This document shows, one piece after another, positions 11,862-20,901 of a stretch of 36,626 nt of DNA. The first letter of the stretch is position 1. The number at the start of each line of letters is the position of its first letter. The translations under genes were made by a program, and so were the position numbers. This stretch comes from Chara braunii (taxonomy: Eukaryota; Streptophyta; Charophyceae; Charales; Characeae). Below the pieces are notes generated by a model that ran no database searches, was not told the origin of the DNA, and saw nothing but the letters and a program-made list of their open reading frames with translations. Location of the stretch: contig BFEA01000156.1 of the NCBI GenBank assembly GCA_003427395.1, positions 1,550,172 to 1,586,797 of the forward strand. The letters are read 5' to 3'.

Positions 11862-11999
11862 TATCTAGACCACAAAATTTCAAAGTTTTTGGAAGTGATG
11901 AAAATGTTGAAAATTATAAACGCGACCACTTTAACCAACCCTTCCGCCGATGTTAAAAACCCCTAGGGGACCAGTAGAGCAATTTCAGTAGGGCTACTA

Positions 12000-12300
12000 G
12001 TACTATAGTGTGGGGAATTGAAAGAATGACAAAAATGAAAACTGTGTAGGATTGTTGTCACGATTTATTTCGAGATTGTTTTTTCTTTTCCTTACAAATA
12101 TTTTATGAAAAAGTCACAATGAAATTTATGAGCCTTCAAATTCTCAAAGTTTTTCATTGATTTGTTTTAGTGTAAAAAATCATTGAAGTTTGAGTTTTTT
12201 ATATATTGGACCACACATGACAGAGTGGCAAAAATTAAAATTGCATAGACTTCACGTTGGGATTATTTCATGGTCGAAATCATTTCTTTTATTATATATA
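12000..12300. repeat. Degenerate direct repeat upstream of the RING frame
   Basis: Two blocks about 205 bp apart share the pattern of a GACA..AAAAT..AAAATTG core, then TAG, GTC/CGTT and ATTATTTC (about 12030-12085 and 12225-12290). Similarity is weak but collinear. Confidence 0.3.
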
Positions 12301-12510
12301 TGTACTTCAGTCCCCGCCTCTGCACATGTCTCTGTGCCTGCCTCCACACCTGTCTCCATGCCCGTTTCTGTGTCTGTCTCCTTGCCTACCTCCATGTCTG
12401 TCACCTTGCCTGCTTTAGTCTTCATTCCCCCGCATGCTACACTAACACCTTGTGACCTCCTTCTTTGTGAGATCACTGACACAGTTACACTTGGTTGTGG
12501 AAAGCATTGA
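12190..12510 (+). other. Open frame with Val/Pro/Ser repeats, in frame with the RING frame
   Basis: The frame starts at ATG 12190 and ends at TGA 12508-12510. Residues about 37-75 are a low-complexity Val-Pro/Ser/Thr repeat encoded by a TGTCTCC/TGCCTGCC-type microsatellite (about 12310-12415). It is in the same frame as the RING sequence that begins directly after the TGA. A real protein could run through if TGA is a mutation, is read through, or is removed by splicing. Alternatively this part is only an open repeat. Confidence 0.25.
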
Positions 12511-12873
12511 CTTTGTCGACATCACTACAACCATATAATTTTCCGGGCCCGCTGTCGGCAAGGATGCCACCTGTATCCGAATTGTGAACATCTTCTGCAT
12601 CCAGATGCAGTATGTCCCATCTGTGCCTACGGGCGCTATAGCGAATGTGCACTTAACTGTGATGGTGAACGCCCCACAATGGTCATAGCCTGTAACCGAC
12701 ATGCCTTCTGCCGTGCATGCTTCAGAGGTATGGTCGATGCTAGCCGTCGTGGTTCCTGCTGTGACGAAGTTGCTTACCTGAATGGTTTTTGTCCTATAGA
12801 TCAGCGGGAGGGCTGCTACCATCGCCCGCATCCTTATGATAGTTGTCCTATCTGTCGTGAGGGTCTTACTTAG
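12511..12873 (+). CDS. RING-type (C3HC4-like) zinc-finger protein fragment
   Basis: The frame (120 codons plus TAG at 12871) contains all eight ligands of a RING finger: CPIC, then 22 residues, C-x2-H-x2-C-x2-C (CNRHAFCRAC), then 41 residues and CPIC followed by R. Extra Cys/His residues lie before and inside the long loop. RING domains bind two zinc ions and usually recruit E2 enzymes as ubiquitin ligases, so an E3 role is the family expectation, not shown here. There is no ATG before the first CPIC; the only ATG (12679) lies inside the domain. The frame must therefore be an internal or 3' exon, a fragment, or a continuation of the frame ending at TGA 12508. It is GC-richer than its AT-rich repeat surroundings. 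An overlapping minus-strand frame of 196 codons lacks any motif and is treated as a shadow. Confidence 0.6.
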   Translation, partial: LCRHHYNHIIFRARCRQGCHLYPNCEHLLHPDAVCPICAYGRYSECALNCDGERPTMVIACNRHAFCRACFRGMVDASRRGSCCDEVAYLNGFCPIDQREGCYHRPHPYDSCPICREGLT

Positions 12874-12879
12874 ANGTAC

Positions 12880-13200
12880 CTTGCACCCTNACAAAAATGT
12901 GCANGTGCGCTGAAAAGAGTGTACAAGAATGTGCAAAGGTGGGAAACCCTTCACTAAAACTGCAAAACAGTGAAGACTGCAGTAAAAGAAGAACATAAGT
13001 TTGTGTCGTTTTACTTTGTTTGTACCCTGCACCCTAACACCCTCAAANAAAAAGTCCGAAGGGTGAAAATGAGAATAAAAAATGAAGAAGGAAGTGCAGG
13101 TGNNCTGAAAAATGNACGTGGTAGACTCTTCACCAAAACTGCAAAACTGTGAAAGAAAAAAGAATGCAGTAAAAGAAAGAAGACGTTTTCGCTTTGTTTC
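12880..13200. repeat. Two-copy degenerate repeat with ambiguous bases
   Basis: Two related units (about 12880-13015 and 13026-13190) share TGCACCCT, GTGCnnGTG with CTGAAAA, CTTCACYAAAACTGCAAAAC and GCAGTAAAAGAA. Ambiguous bases at 12875, 12890, 12904, 13048, 13103-13104 and 13115 cluster here, consistent with two similar copies confused in assembly or with heterozygosity. Confidence 0.55.
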
Positions 13201-13224
13201 TTAACCTGTTTTTCTCCACAACCA

Positions 13225-14035
13225 GACATTGTTTATAAAATGAATAGTCTAGTTGTTGTTGTTTTTAGGTTTTAACTGGTTGAACTTTCAGGGTCAGACA
13301 ACGTTTATAAGATGAACGGTCTAGTCACTGTTTGTTTCGGGGTGATTTTTTAACAAGCTTTGGACACTGTTTCTAAGATTAATGACCCAGAGTACTCTGT
13401 TTTTTTTTTTTTATCGATAAAAAAAAGGTTGAACATTGTTTTTAATATGACTAACTCAACTATTTTCGATGTTTTTTTATGAAGGAGGTTCAAGCAAAAT
13501 GACTAGGTATTGTTTTTAAAATGAACGGTTTAGAATGAGGTCACAAACATTAATGTAAATGAAAAATATGACTCTCTATATTTTACTATATATATGTATA
13601 TGTATGAAAACAAAGTTAGTCGGACATTGGTCTGACTATAGCGTTTAAGAAAAAAATAAGAGAGTATAATTAAGAGTTATAATTGAAGGTCATTCGGGTC
13701 GATTAAGTATTGTTTCTAAGATAAATGACTCAGTCCTACGCTCATTTGAACATTAAGTTCAAATATATATATGTAATTTGATAATTAAACAGCTCAATGA
13801 GACTAGACATTGTTTCTAAGTTGAATGGTCTAGTCATATGCCTAAATAAGACATAAATAGTTATGCAACTTGTTCGTGTATAATCTAAGGCATGTTACGC
13901 ATTGTTTATAAGATGAATGGTTTAGCGTCATGTCATATATAGGATGGGTAAAAAGTTAATCATCCGGGGGATCAATGAATTATCTTATACGGAAACAACT
14001 TGAGATTGTTTGTGAGAGTAATTACCCATTGTAGT
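13225..14035. repeat. Array of about ten degenerate 30-bp motifs
   Basis: A motif close to GACATTGTTTMTAAGATGAA followed by TGGTCTAGTC recurs near 13225, 13297, 13363, 13432, 13505, 13623, 13703, 13805, 13897 and 14002. Distances run from about 66 to 118 bp and the intervening DNA is AT-rich and mostly unrelated. Decay is too strong, and spacing too variable, for a CRISPR array; an old satellite with a better-conserved box is more likely. Confidence 0.55.
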
Positions 14036-14179
14036 ATGAACTTGCATATGATTGAGTGAGAGTTCTACTCAGTCTTATTATCAACTTTGATAGGTAGTTG
14101 TCTTAGATGCTCTCCATATGCTGAAGCTATAGGATTTAGTACAATTTTTGTATTTTTTTAGCTATATTTATTTTTCGTA

Positions 14180-14890
14180 CTTGACTTTGTATAAATTATA
14201 GGAAGTCACTTTTGCTAAGGGAAATGCTATCAAAATTTCTACAAATGCAAGGAGTTGGTCAAATTTTGTATTTATAAATGTCAATTTTTATCTCAGTTTT
14301 AAATATGACTTAGTATAAATTTATAAGTTTGTTTTTATATGGGAAGTGTTGTCAAAATTTTTACCAAATTAGGAAGTTAAACAAAATTGAAGTTTATAAA
14401 GTCATATTTATTTTTTAATTTTGTATTTAGTTTCGTATAAATTTTGGAATGATACTTTCTCTAGGGGAAGTGTTGCCAAAATTTCTATAAATCTAAATAG
14501 TTCGTTAATTTTTTTCTTGGCGAAACTCGGATTTTATCTTGAGTTCATGTATGAGTTAATATAAATTTGGGAAGCCTGCTTCTCTAAAGGGGATGCTGCC
14601 CGACAAAACTCGAGTTTTATTTTTAGTTCATATCCGATTTAGTATAAATTTGGGAAACCTACTTCTCTAAAGGGATGCTGCCCGAATTTATACTAAATTA
14701 GCGAGTTAAACAAAATTTGACTCGTAAACTTAAGGATCGCTTTCATATTTCATATTCAACTGAGTATAAATTATGAAAAACACTTTCTCTAAAGAGAGTG
14801 CTGTCATATTTTTTCTTTTCTTCGATGAGTTAGATTATATTTCAATAAGAAAAGTCTTGACAATCCACCCTGTACAGAGGAGAAGATGCT
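14180..14890. repeat. Array of about six degenerate repeats, period about 123 bp
   Basis: Units begin with GTATAAATT (14189, 14313, 14435, 14558 variant, 14642, 14764). Each continues with a GGAAG/GGGAA box, CTTCTCTAAAGGGGA, TGCTG and often a CAAAATTTCTA block. Spacing is 124, 122, 123, 84 and 122 bp, so one unit carries a deletion. It directly follows the array at 13225-14035. Confidence 0.6.
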
Positions 14891-15080
14891 GAAATTTTCC
14901 TTATTTTTCAAACACTCTTTTTAAGGTAAATTTAAATTTACTATTGTGAAAATTTGAGTGAAGTACGATATGAGGGTTTATTTTTCATACACTAATGATT
15001 TAGTATTTTGAGAATTGACTTATGTTGTGTCACAGGTTCTTTTCGATCATTTTGATTTAAGATCTTACTAGCTTCATCCC

Positions 15081-15120
15081 GATCCTACAAGGATCGTCTT
15101 CTGTTATCTTTTGATAACAG
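15081..15120. other. Two adjacent short hairpins
   Basis: GATCCT-acaa-GGATC type stem at 15081-15095 is followed five bases later by a perfect 8-bp stem with a TTTT loop (CTGTTATC/GATAACAG, 15101-15120). About 60 bp on, TTAGTCCCTGTGGGTT resembles a phrase I remember from plant LTR retrotransposon ends, so the AT-rich locus could end in old LTR sequence; that link is weak. Confidence 0.45.
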
Positions 15121-15124
15121 ATCG

Positions 15125-16190
15125 GTTTTCAGCTCAACACTAATAAATTTTCGTTAATCGACCTAAGACCTTAGTCCCTGTGGGTTGGTTTGTTTCTTTG
15201 AGTTTTTACCTAAACTTTTACTGAATGGTCATTTAAAAAGGATTAAATCTTTTGTTTTTGAAGGTTGAACAAAGGGTAGGGTTTGTGTGGATAAGGCAAG
15301 GGGTGTGAGTACAGAGCTCGGTTGAAGTTGACCCCGTGTAGTGCGTGGTTTGCCGATGTTGAATCCTTGATGTGATTGCAAGTATGTTTTGTGAGTGGAA
15401 GTCCAAATTTGACTTTACATGTGATCATACATATATTTTGAAGGGAGTCACACTGTGATTGTGGAAGGTGATCACCTCGTGTTCTCTACCCTGCTATATT
15501 TATATTTTATGTATTCACACTTTCTACCATGATCATGAGTAACGATTGAACACATCTGTAATATAAATTTTATAGTTGAATGTTTGTGTCCGTGGCGGCA
15601 ACCAAAGTCAAAACACTTGACCTGCTTCAAGGTCTTGGATGGTGGAGCTTTATTCCCAAGGTTAGAGGTGGTTAACCGCCACAAAGATTCAAGGCTCGCC
15701 TACCACTCGTTTGCGAAAGATGCAGAAGAGGATAAAACTCACAGTCGCTTTTGTAATTGTCTAGCGTCGAGAGATTAACCCCTCAAGACGCGTGTCAACC
15801 GACACTTGAGTGTTGAAAGCGAGCCTCTAGATCATTGAGGGGCCCATGATTGTGGGTACTACATAGTACATCACCCTTACGGCTGCTTGCGTACTCATGC
15901 ATGGCTAGTCGATATGACAAACTCTATGACGCCAGGATATTTATTCAGAGTCTCGCGCATGTCATTCGCTTGTTTAGTCGATTGAGGGTGATGGGTTGGA
16001 TATAAAACGAGACCAAGCGCGATTTACGTGTGAAACTTACTTTTATTTTGGCATGGTGTATCGTGTGGTTAGATAGACTGTCCTAGTCGACTAGTGCTGT
16101 GTCGCGCTTGGGACAGCAGCCCCCAGAGCGTCGACTCATGTACGGGTCAGATTAAGGCGTTCAACCTCGCATACCCCCTATGCTATAGCG
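15125..16190. other. No gene recognised
   Basis: Mixed-composition DNA without a domain, RNA gene or clear repeat. Short frames at 15584-15778 (plus) and 15472-15684 (minus) overlap and carry no motif. Confidence 0.35.
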
Positions 16191-16194
16191 TACG

Positions 16195-16420
16195 AGAAAC
16201 GCCCTCGACTGGGCTACCTTTGCGATTGCACTCGAGCAGCTTTCTCACGTGGTTCGGTAGCTCGCCGGGGATATACCCGTCTAAGGGTGGTGACAGCCCC
16301 ATGGGAAAGACGTAAGCCGTGCCTCTCGTGACCCCTATCCTGTCATAGGGGTTCGAGAGAGGTGTGGTTGGCGCACTCAGCCGGAGCGGTGAAAGCTCCA
16401 CTACGATAAAAAGTAATGCA
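16195..16420 (-). other. Diverged repeat copy with coding-like conservation (pair member 2)
   Basis: On the minus strand the 72-codon frame 16183-16401 contains GLSPPLDGYIPGELPNH, aligned with the GLSPPL-x3-IP-x-E pattern of 4735-4950. The nucleotide alignment also covers the flank with ATAGGGGTC and TGTCACCACCCTTAG. The two copies are in opposite orientation about 11.5 kb apart. A local 7-bp stem (CCCTAT/ATAGGG) lies at 16330-16352. Identity is unknown. Confidence 0.45.
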
Positions 16421-17100
16421 AAATCCTAAATGACGAGGCCGGGAGGGTCCCCCTGCAGGATTGATGCGCTCGACAACACTTCTCTCCCTCTTTTATGGTC
16501 ACTTACGATCGACAAGATCCTTTTCGAGTGTAGATAAAGGCGGGGAAAAAAATTACAAGAGATTGTGTAAGGCGGTAATCGGATTCAATGGGATGAAAAA
16601 GAATAAAAGAGCGTGAAGTGAAAGAGAAAAATACATTTATAGTTTAACGCGGAAGGCGAGAAAAGCGGGGGCAAATAGTGCAAGGAAAGATTGCATGTAG
16701 CAACACTCATACGGAGAATGCATTCACGGAAACGTAAAGGCAACAAACAGTTATGTGAAATACTAATGATGGTTTTGCCTAATGCCTACAACCGAATTGA
16801 AATTAAAAAGTTCAAATATAAAATTGCGAGCTCGTTTGCTAAGAGCCGCAAAATCCTACGTCGATTCCCTTTTTTTCCACTAAAAATGGAAATTCACACA
16901 AATTGTGAGGGCATTTCCAAAATTCATAAAAAATAAGATACAACTTGAATGAATTAACTGACGCAAGGTACCCATAGATGCAAGACACCCAAAGGCGGAT
17001 CTTGCAAAATTACGTCGAAATCTGGAAAAAAAAAAAAAAAAAAGTAGTATACAAGAACGAATGTGAACATTTAAGCTCGTGCGGTACATAAAGAAGTCAA
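16421..17100. other. No gene recognised
   Basis: A-rich DNA with a poly-A run at 17025-17043. Short frames have no motif. Confidence 0.35.
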
Positions 17101-17105
17101 AAGTT

Positions 17106-17190
17106 TGAGAAACAAGCGAGAAAGGCTGTTTATTAATCCAGATCCATGCGGATAGCACACCTATCTACCAACTGAAGCTAGACCTAGAGT
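17106..17190 (-). other. Possible decayed tRNA-like (SINE head) sequence
   Basis: On the minus strand TAGCTTCAGTTGGTAGA resembles a pol III A box. The expected B box position has only a poor match (near GGATCTGGATTAAT). Neither acceptor nor anticodon stem is convincing. Confidence 0.25.
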
Positions 17191-17479
17191 TGTTATATTG
17201 GCGGTCTACTGGAGAGAGGAAACACAACATGCACCAATACACTTCTTAACTCGGCGTTTAATTGATACAAACACGCAAGCACATGCAACGGACATAATTA
17301 GTAGAACGACGCATCCAATAATCTGTCAACTCAACGAATCCCCAACAAAAACTTTAGACACTATGGATGTAGCTAACCACTCTACCATCTCAAAAAATGG
17401 CAAAATTGTTGTAGATACAGGCACTACAAGTGATCTCTTTTGTTTTTGGTTTTTCAGTACACACGTCGAGGTTGAGTCC

Positions 17480-17731
17480 AAGTGCGCCAAATGTGAATGA
17501 CCTTGGGAGACAGCCTGCCACATCTGCATTGAGTGCCCAACACCACTTGAAAAAAATGTCAGATGAACATATAACATTGACACAACTATTGATTCTCTTA
17601 GGCCTGCTATTAGACGGACTTTGTCCAGGGTGAGGTTTGGGTTCCTGGCACATACTATCATAGGGATTGTCCTTTGGGAAAACTGGCTAGCGAAAAATGA
17701 TGGGGCTTTCAATAGAAAATGTATGTCCTAA
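17480..17731 (+). pseudogene. LINE-like 3' remnant: zf-RVT type zinc knuckle and W-x2-W-x3-N segment
   Basis: One frame reads C-x2-C, then Glu-Thr-x2-His-x4-Cys-Pro (from 17483), and further on LWENWLAKNDGAF (near 17680-17715). These are the two signatures that follow the reverse transcriptase in plant LINE ORF2 proteins (the zf-RVT region, with W..W..RN...F). TGA codons interrupt it at 17498 and about 17555, and the frame ends at TAA 17729, followed at once by an A-rich tract (17732-17741). A 5'-truncated LINE insertion is the simplest reading. No reverse transcriptase core is present upstream. The open frame 17198-17500 is in phase with it but shows no further motif. Confidence 0.45.
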
Positions 17732-17967
17732 CAAAAAAAAATACGATTATCCACTAGGGACTTTATCTGGTGTGTCTGGAAAAGCAAGGTTGTGAAAAAC
17801 TCAAATGAAGGTTTGGGCACCGTGGTTCAGAGAGACATGCAGATTTAGATAACAACTGGCATTAGTGGATTATCAGAGGAAGTGCTCTCAAACATGGAGT
17901 TCTATAAACTTTTCAGGAGTGCTCCTGAACATGGAGTTCAAGTTATAGGAACTCATATGAAGGCTCG

Positions 17968-18106
17968 GGGACCCCCACAGGTCGTGTGCTCATTCAGTCC
18001 AGTTCAGTTATGTCCGGTACCATTATCGGTACCTGGTCAATCCAGTCCGTTGGGGGTATACCCCAACTGCAGTATGTTTTCAGTCACATTATTCATTTGC
18101 ACATTT
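17968..18106 (+). repeat. Direct repeat, copy 1 (about 140 bp)
   Basis: It shares CGTGTGCTCATT, AGTCCAGTYCAGT, GGTACC/GGTAYC boxes, GGGGGTATACCCCAACTGCAG and CATTTGCA with 22100-22237 in the same order and orientation. The two copies lie about 4.13 kb apart on either side of the chromovirus remnant. Confidence 0.7.
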
Positions 18107-18649
18107 TGGAGTACATGCATGTTGAATATGCGTTGTCCCTTCCAACTTCATCTCCATCTCCCCCATCCTTATCCCTTCATCTTGATTATAACGGATTGCG
18201 ATCCCGACGGGTCCGTCACACTGGTATAAGAGTGGGAACGGTCCCCGCTCCCACCTATCGCATCCCGGAATTGTGAAAAAAATGGTGTAATCCAGATAGC
18301 GAGATTGTAGGTCTTTTTCGGAGCCAGAAGACAGGAAACAACGGAAAAAGTAAGCATTGCAGTGTGACGCACACGTGGTGAAACAGGAGAGCGTGATTAT
18401 GACACGTGCGTGCAGGCACTGAGACGAAGGTCGTTGGACGAGCCATGTGCCCACGCTGCCCCGCTGCCCCGCCCCGCCCCGCTCCCAAATTATATTATAT
18501 CAATATCCAGGAGTGCAGCTGCCAGGATTTAAATTTAGGCAATTGCCATCCATGCCCGTGCGTAGCCAGTGCCTTAACACACCGGCCAAAATTTATCCAT
18601 CATGTCCTTGTAGTGTGACACGTTGGTTTTGAAGAGTCTCACGCCAACT

Positions 18650-18890
18650 GGGGATTGTCTGGTCGCCTTCTACTTTTGTCTGCTACTGCCTGCCGAGATA
18701 AACTACACTGTTGAAGACACGGTGTGCACGGACAACTCAATTGTCCAGGTTTTTCCCAGGAAGCCCAAACTTTCCCCTCGACAGGCACACTGGTGGCGTG
18801 ATTTATCCGAGTTTAGTTTGACTACTCCGCCTATCAAGGGTGAAACAAACCGCTTCGCAGATGCTTTGTCTCGCCATCCTGACCACAATC
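18650..18890 (+). other. Chromovirus RNase H C-terminal part
   Basis: The frame starting at ATG 18623 gives a PAEINYTV segment, then directly a TDNS segment, then LSPRQAHWW and NRFADALSRHPD. In intact elements these blocks are separated by a helix region of roughly 30 residues, so an internal in-frame deletion is inferred. The ATG is probably fortuitous. Confidence 0.75.
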
Positions 18891-19260
18891 AGGAACCCAT
18901 CCTCCTTGCCGCCATCTCGGTCACCACCATTGATCAATCGGTAATCGATACATATCGCACCCTGTACCGCCACTCTCCGGATTATCGAGACATCCACGTG
19001 ACACTGCGGAGTGGCAAGACCGTTGCTTCATACTCCCTCGATGAGAACGGTCTAGTGTACTAACATGACAGATCTGGTCAACTTTAACCATATATATGCG
19101 TTCCTTCTACTAAACAGCTCGACGTCTAGGTCGTAGCAGAGTTCCATGACCAGACAGTTGTCGGTCATATGGGCTTCCACAAGACGTTGACCTGTGTTTG
19201 CCGCCTATATGTTTGGCCGAAGTCCAAACACTTTGTGAAAGCCTACGTTCAGGAGTGTTC

Positions 19261-19480
19261 TACCTGCCAGGAGGTGAACAGTATGAACCACCTTCCGTAT
19301 GGGTTACTTCAACCTCTACCCATACCTGAGGGTCGTTGACAGTCCATTTCGACGAATTTTGTTGGTGTCCTACCTGCCAGGAGGTGAACAGTATGAACCA
19401 CCTTCTGTATAGGTTACTTCAACCTCTACCCATACGTGAGGATCGTTGGCAGTCCATTTCGACTAATTTTATTGATCCCC
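19261..19480 (+). repeat. 110-bp tandem duplication in the integrase region
   Basis: Copy 1 (19261-19370) and copy 2 (19371-19480) both start TACCTGCCAGGAGGTGAACA and are about 88% alike by eye. Because 110 is not a multiple of three, the duplication shifts the frame. Copy 1 has TGA (19337) where copy 2 keeps TGG, and copy 2 has TAG-containing changes elsewhere, so the copies diverged after duplicating. Confidence 0.9.
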
Positions 19481-19870
19481 TCCGCCCTCCCACTGAGTGC
19501 GGTTATGCTATCTTGGTCGTCATCGATCATTTCACAAAGCATGCACGTTTTGTCTCGTGCCACTATTGTATTAACGCTCGTGAGGTCGCCGATATCATCT
19601 TCGAACGAGTCATGAGAGATCATGGCTTACCTCAAAGCATTATCTTCAACGGTAACTCATGCTTTACTAACACATTCTGGCGACGCCTACACTAGGTGTG
19701 CGAATCCCAACTCCACTTCTCGTTGTCTTATCACCCTTAAACGGATAGTCAAACCGAGATCACCAATCAAACTTTCGGTGATATTCTTCAAATGTTTGTT
19801 AGGGATGACCAACAGTAAGACTTTTATTTAGCCCACGTGGAGATTGCATACAACCACGTCGTTTCGCCTG
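19441..19870 (+). other. Chromovirus integrase core (inactive)
   Basis: The segment includes AILVVIDHFTKHARF, the GLPQSIIFNGNSCFTN block and, after a stop, a YHP-stop-TDSQTE block. In intact Ty3/gypsy integrases the first catalytic Asp precedes a Phe-Ile and the second stands in the SDRD-like position; here both places read Asn. The final Glu is still present. GAT/GAC to AAT/AAC changes agree with cytosine deamination on the opposite strand. Confidence 0.8.
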
Positions 19871-20370
19871 CCATGGGAATGTCGCCATTTTATTATGACA
19901 TCGGCTACCACTGTTGCGTATCCACGAATTTCCTACGATCGTCACAGCTGACCCTAGATATTCGCTACTCTGCGCTTGACGACTTAATCGCCCACATGGC
20001 GGTGATTATGAGGCGCACACACAAGAGTCTAGCCGACTCCCAGACTCGCATCACCGCACGAGCAAATCGATCACGGATGAATCATTCATTCGAAGTTGGT
20101 GACGATATGTTCGTCAGCGCGCGCCACTTACAACTCAAAGTGGATACGTCTCGCAAGTTCAGGCATCGCTTCTTCAGTCCATGTCGCATCCTTCAGGCCG
20201 TCCGTTTTAATACTACTACTAGTTCAGTAAACTTTCGTATAAAGCTATCTGATTACTTTCGACAGGCTTGCGTACATGATATATACCACATCTCATTTTT
20301 GCGTCCTTATCGCTGACCATCCTAGCCCTTCGTTGAACACCCTAATAAGCGCCTTCCGCCTATCATGGTA

Positions 20371-20535
20371 GACGGACACTAGGATTTCGTCGTTTCCGAC
20401 ATTGTATCTCGTCGAGTTATTGATGATACCCCTCCACATATTGAGTACCTTGTGCATTAGAATGACTATCTTGATGAGGAGGCTACTTGGGATCCCCTCG
20501 AGCACTTGAAGCACGTTCGAATGTTGGTGCGTGCA
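20371..20535 (+). other. Chromodomain at the integrase C-terminus
   Basis: The frame encodes DFVVSDIVSRRVID, then IEYLVH, a stop where a Trp is expected, NDYLDEEATWDPLEHL. This is the classic chromodomain pattern (aromatic cage residues, the WxP-like helix start). The stops at 20380 and 20458 are explained by single transitions from CAG/GAG-type and TGG codons. Chromodomains steer integration to modified chromatin, typically H3K9-methylated. Confidence 0.85.
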
Positions 20536-20577
20536 TATGATCGTGCTTATTGTGTTGAGACATTTACTCCTACTTAG

Positions 20578-20893
20578 CCGACTGTTCCCTTTTTCCTCCT
20601 CCGACTGAGGAGATTGGTAAGGATAAACGTGATCCCTTTGAGGTCGTTCTTCAACAATAGATGGACGCCTCCGCGCGTCTACAGAGCATTCGTCGACGTC
20701 CTCGGCGTCTTGACGACTGACACTCTCATCACTTACCTTTCTCCTATATGTACTTCATCATCAGCTTCTTTAGGATGTCAGCGTTGTGCGGCTCTGCTTC
20801 AACATCGACTTGACTCATACTTCATCGACCATCTCGACAACTTCAGCCACCTTATCGACTTCAACTACTTTATGAGCTTTAGCTACTTAGGAC
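20578..20893 (+). other. Ser/Thr-rich tail of the chromovirus polyprotein (decayed)
   Basis: Beyond the chromodomain one frame reads a Ser/Thr-rich run (TSSTISTTSATLSTSTTL, around 20815-20868). Such low-complexity tails occur after chromodomains in some elements. A hAT-like element is inserted at its end. Confidence 0.35.
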
Positions 20894-20901
20894 GTGATTA
20901 C

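Larger units (their letters stand above)
18640..20577 (+). pseudogene. Decayed Ty3/gypsy chromovirus pol (RNase H end, integrase, chromodomain)
   Basis: Domains follow each other in the order expected for a chromovirus: RNase H tail with LSPRQAHWW and ADALSR (18650-18890), integrase H2C2 finger (about 19133-19275), integrase core, GPY/F-like region ending near IYHISFLRPYR (20281-20313), and a chromodomain. The frame is plus-2 up to a 110-bp duplication and plus-1 after it. In-frame stops lie at 19061, 19085, 19127, 19337, 19693, 19738, 19816, 20314, 20323, 20380, 20458 and 20575. Both catalytic Asp positions of the core appear as Asn. Upstream gag, protease and reverse transcriptase are missing, and about 25-35 residues of RNase H are deleted near 18715. 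The element is certainly immobile. Confidence 0.85.

Noticed and set aside
12442-13032. 196-codon minus-strand frame
   Set aside because: It is the complement of the RING frame, contains N-derived unknown residues and shows no motif.
13225-14035. CRISPR-like array of spaced repeats
   Set aside because: Repeats are too degenerate, spacers vary from about 40 to 90 bp, no cas genes exist and the genome is eukaryotic.
18490-18610. Second minus-strand SINE-like head
   Set aside because: Has phrases such as TTAAGGCACTGG and a TTTAAATCC box, but no A tail or flanking duplication.
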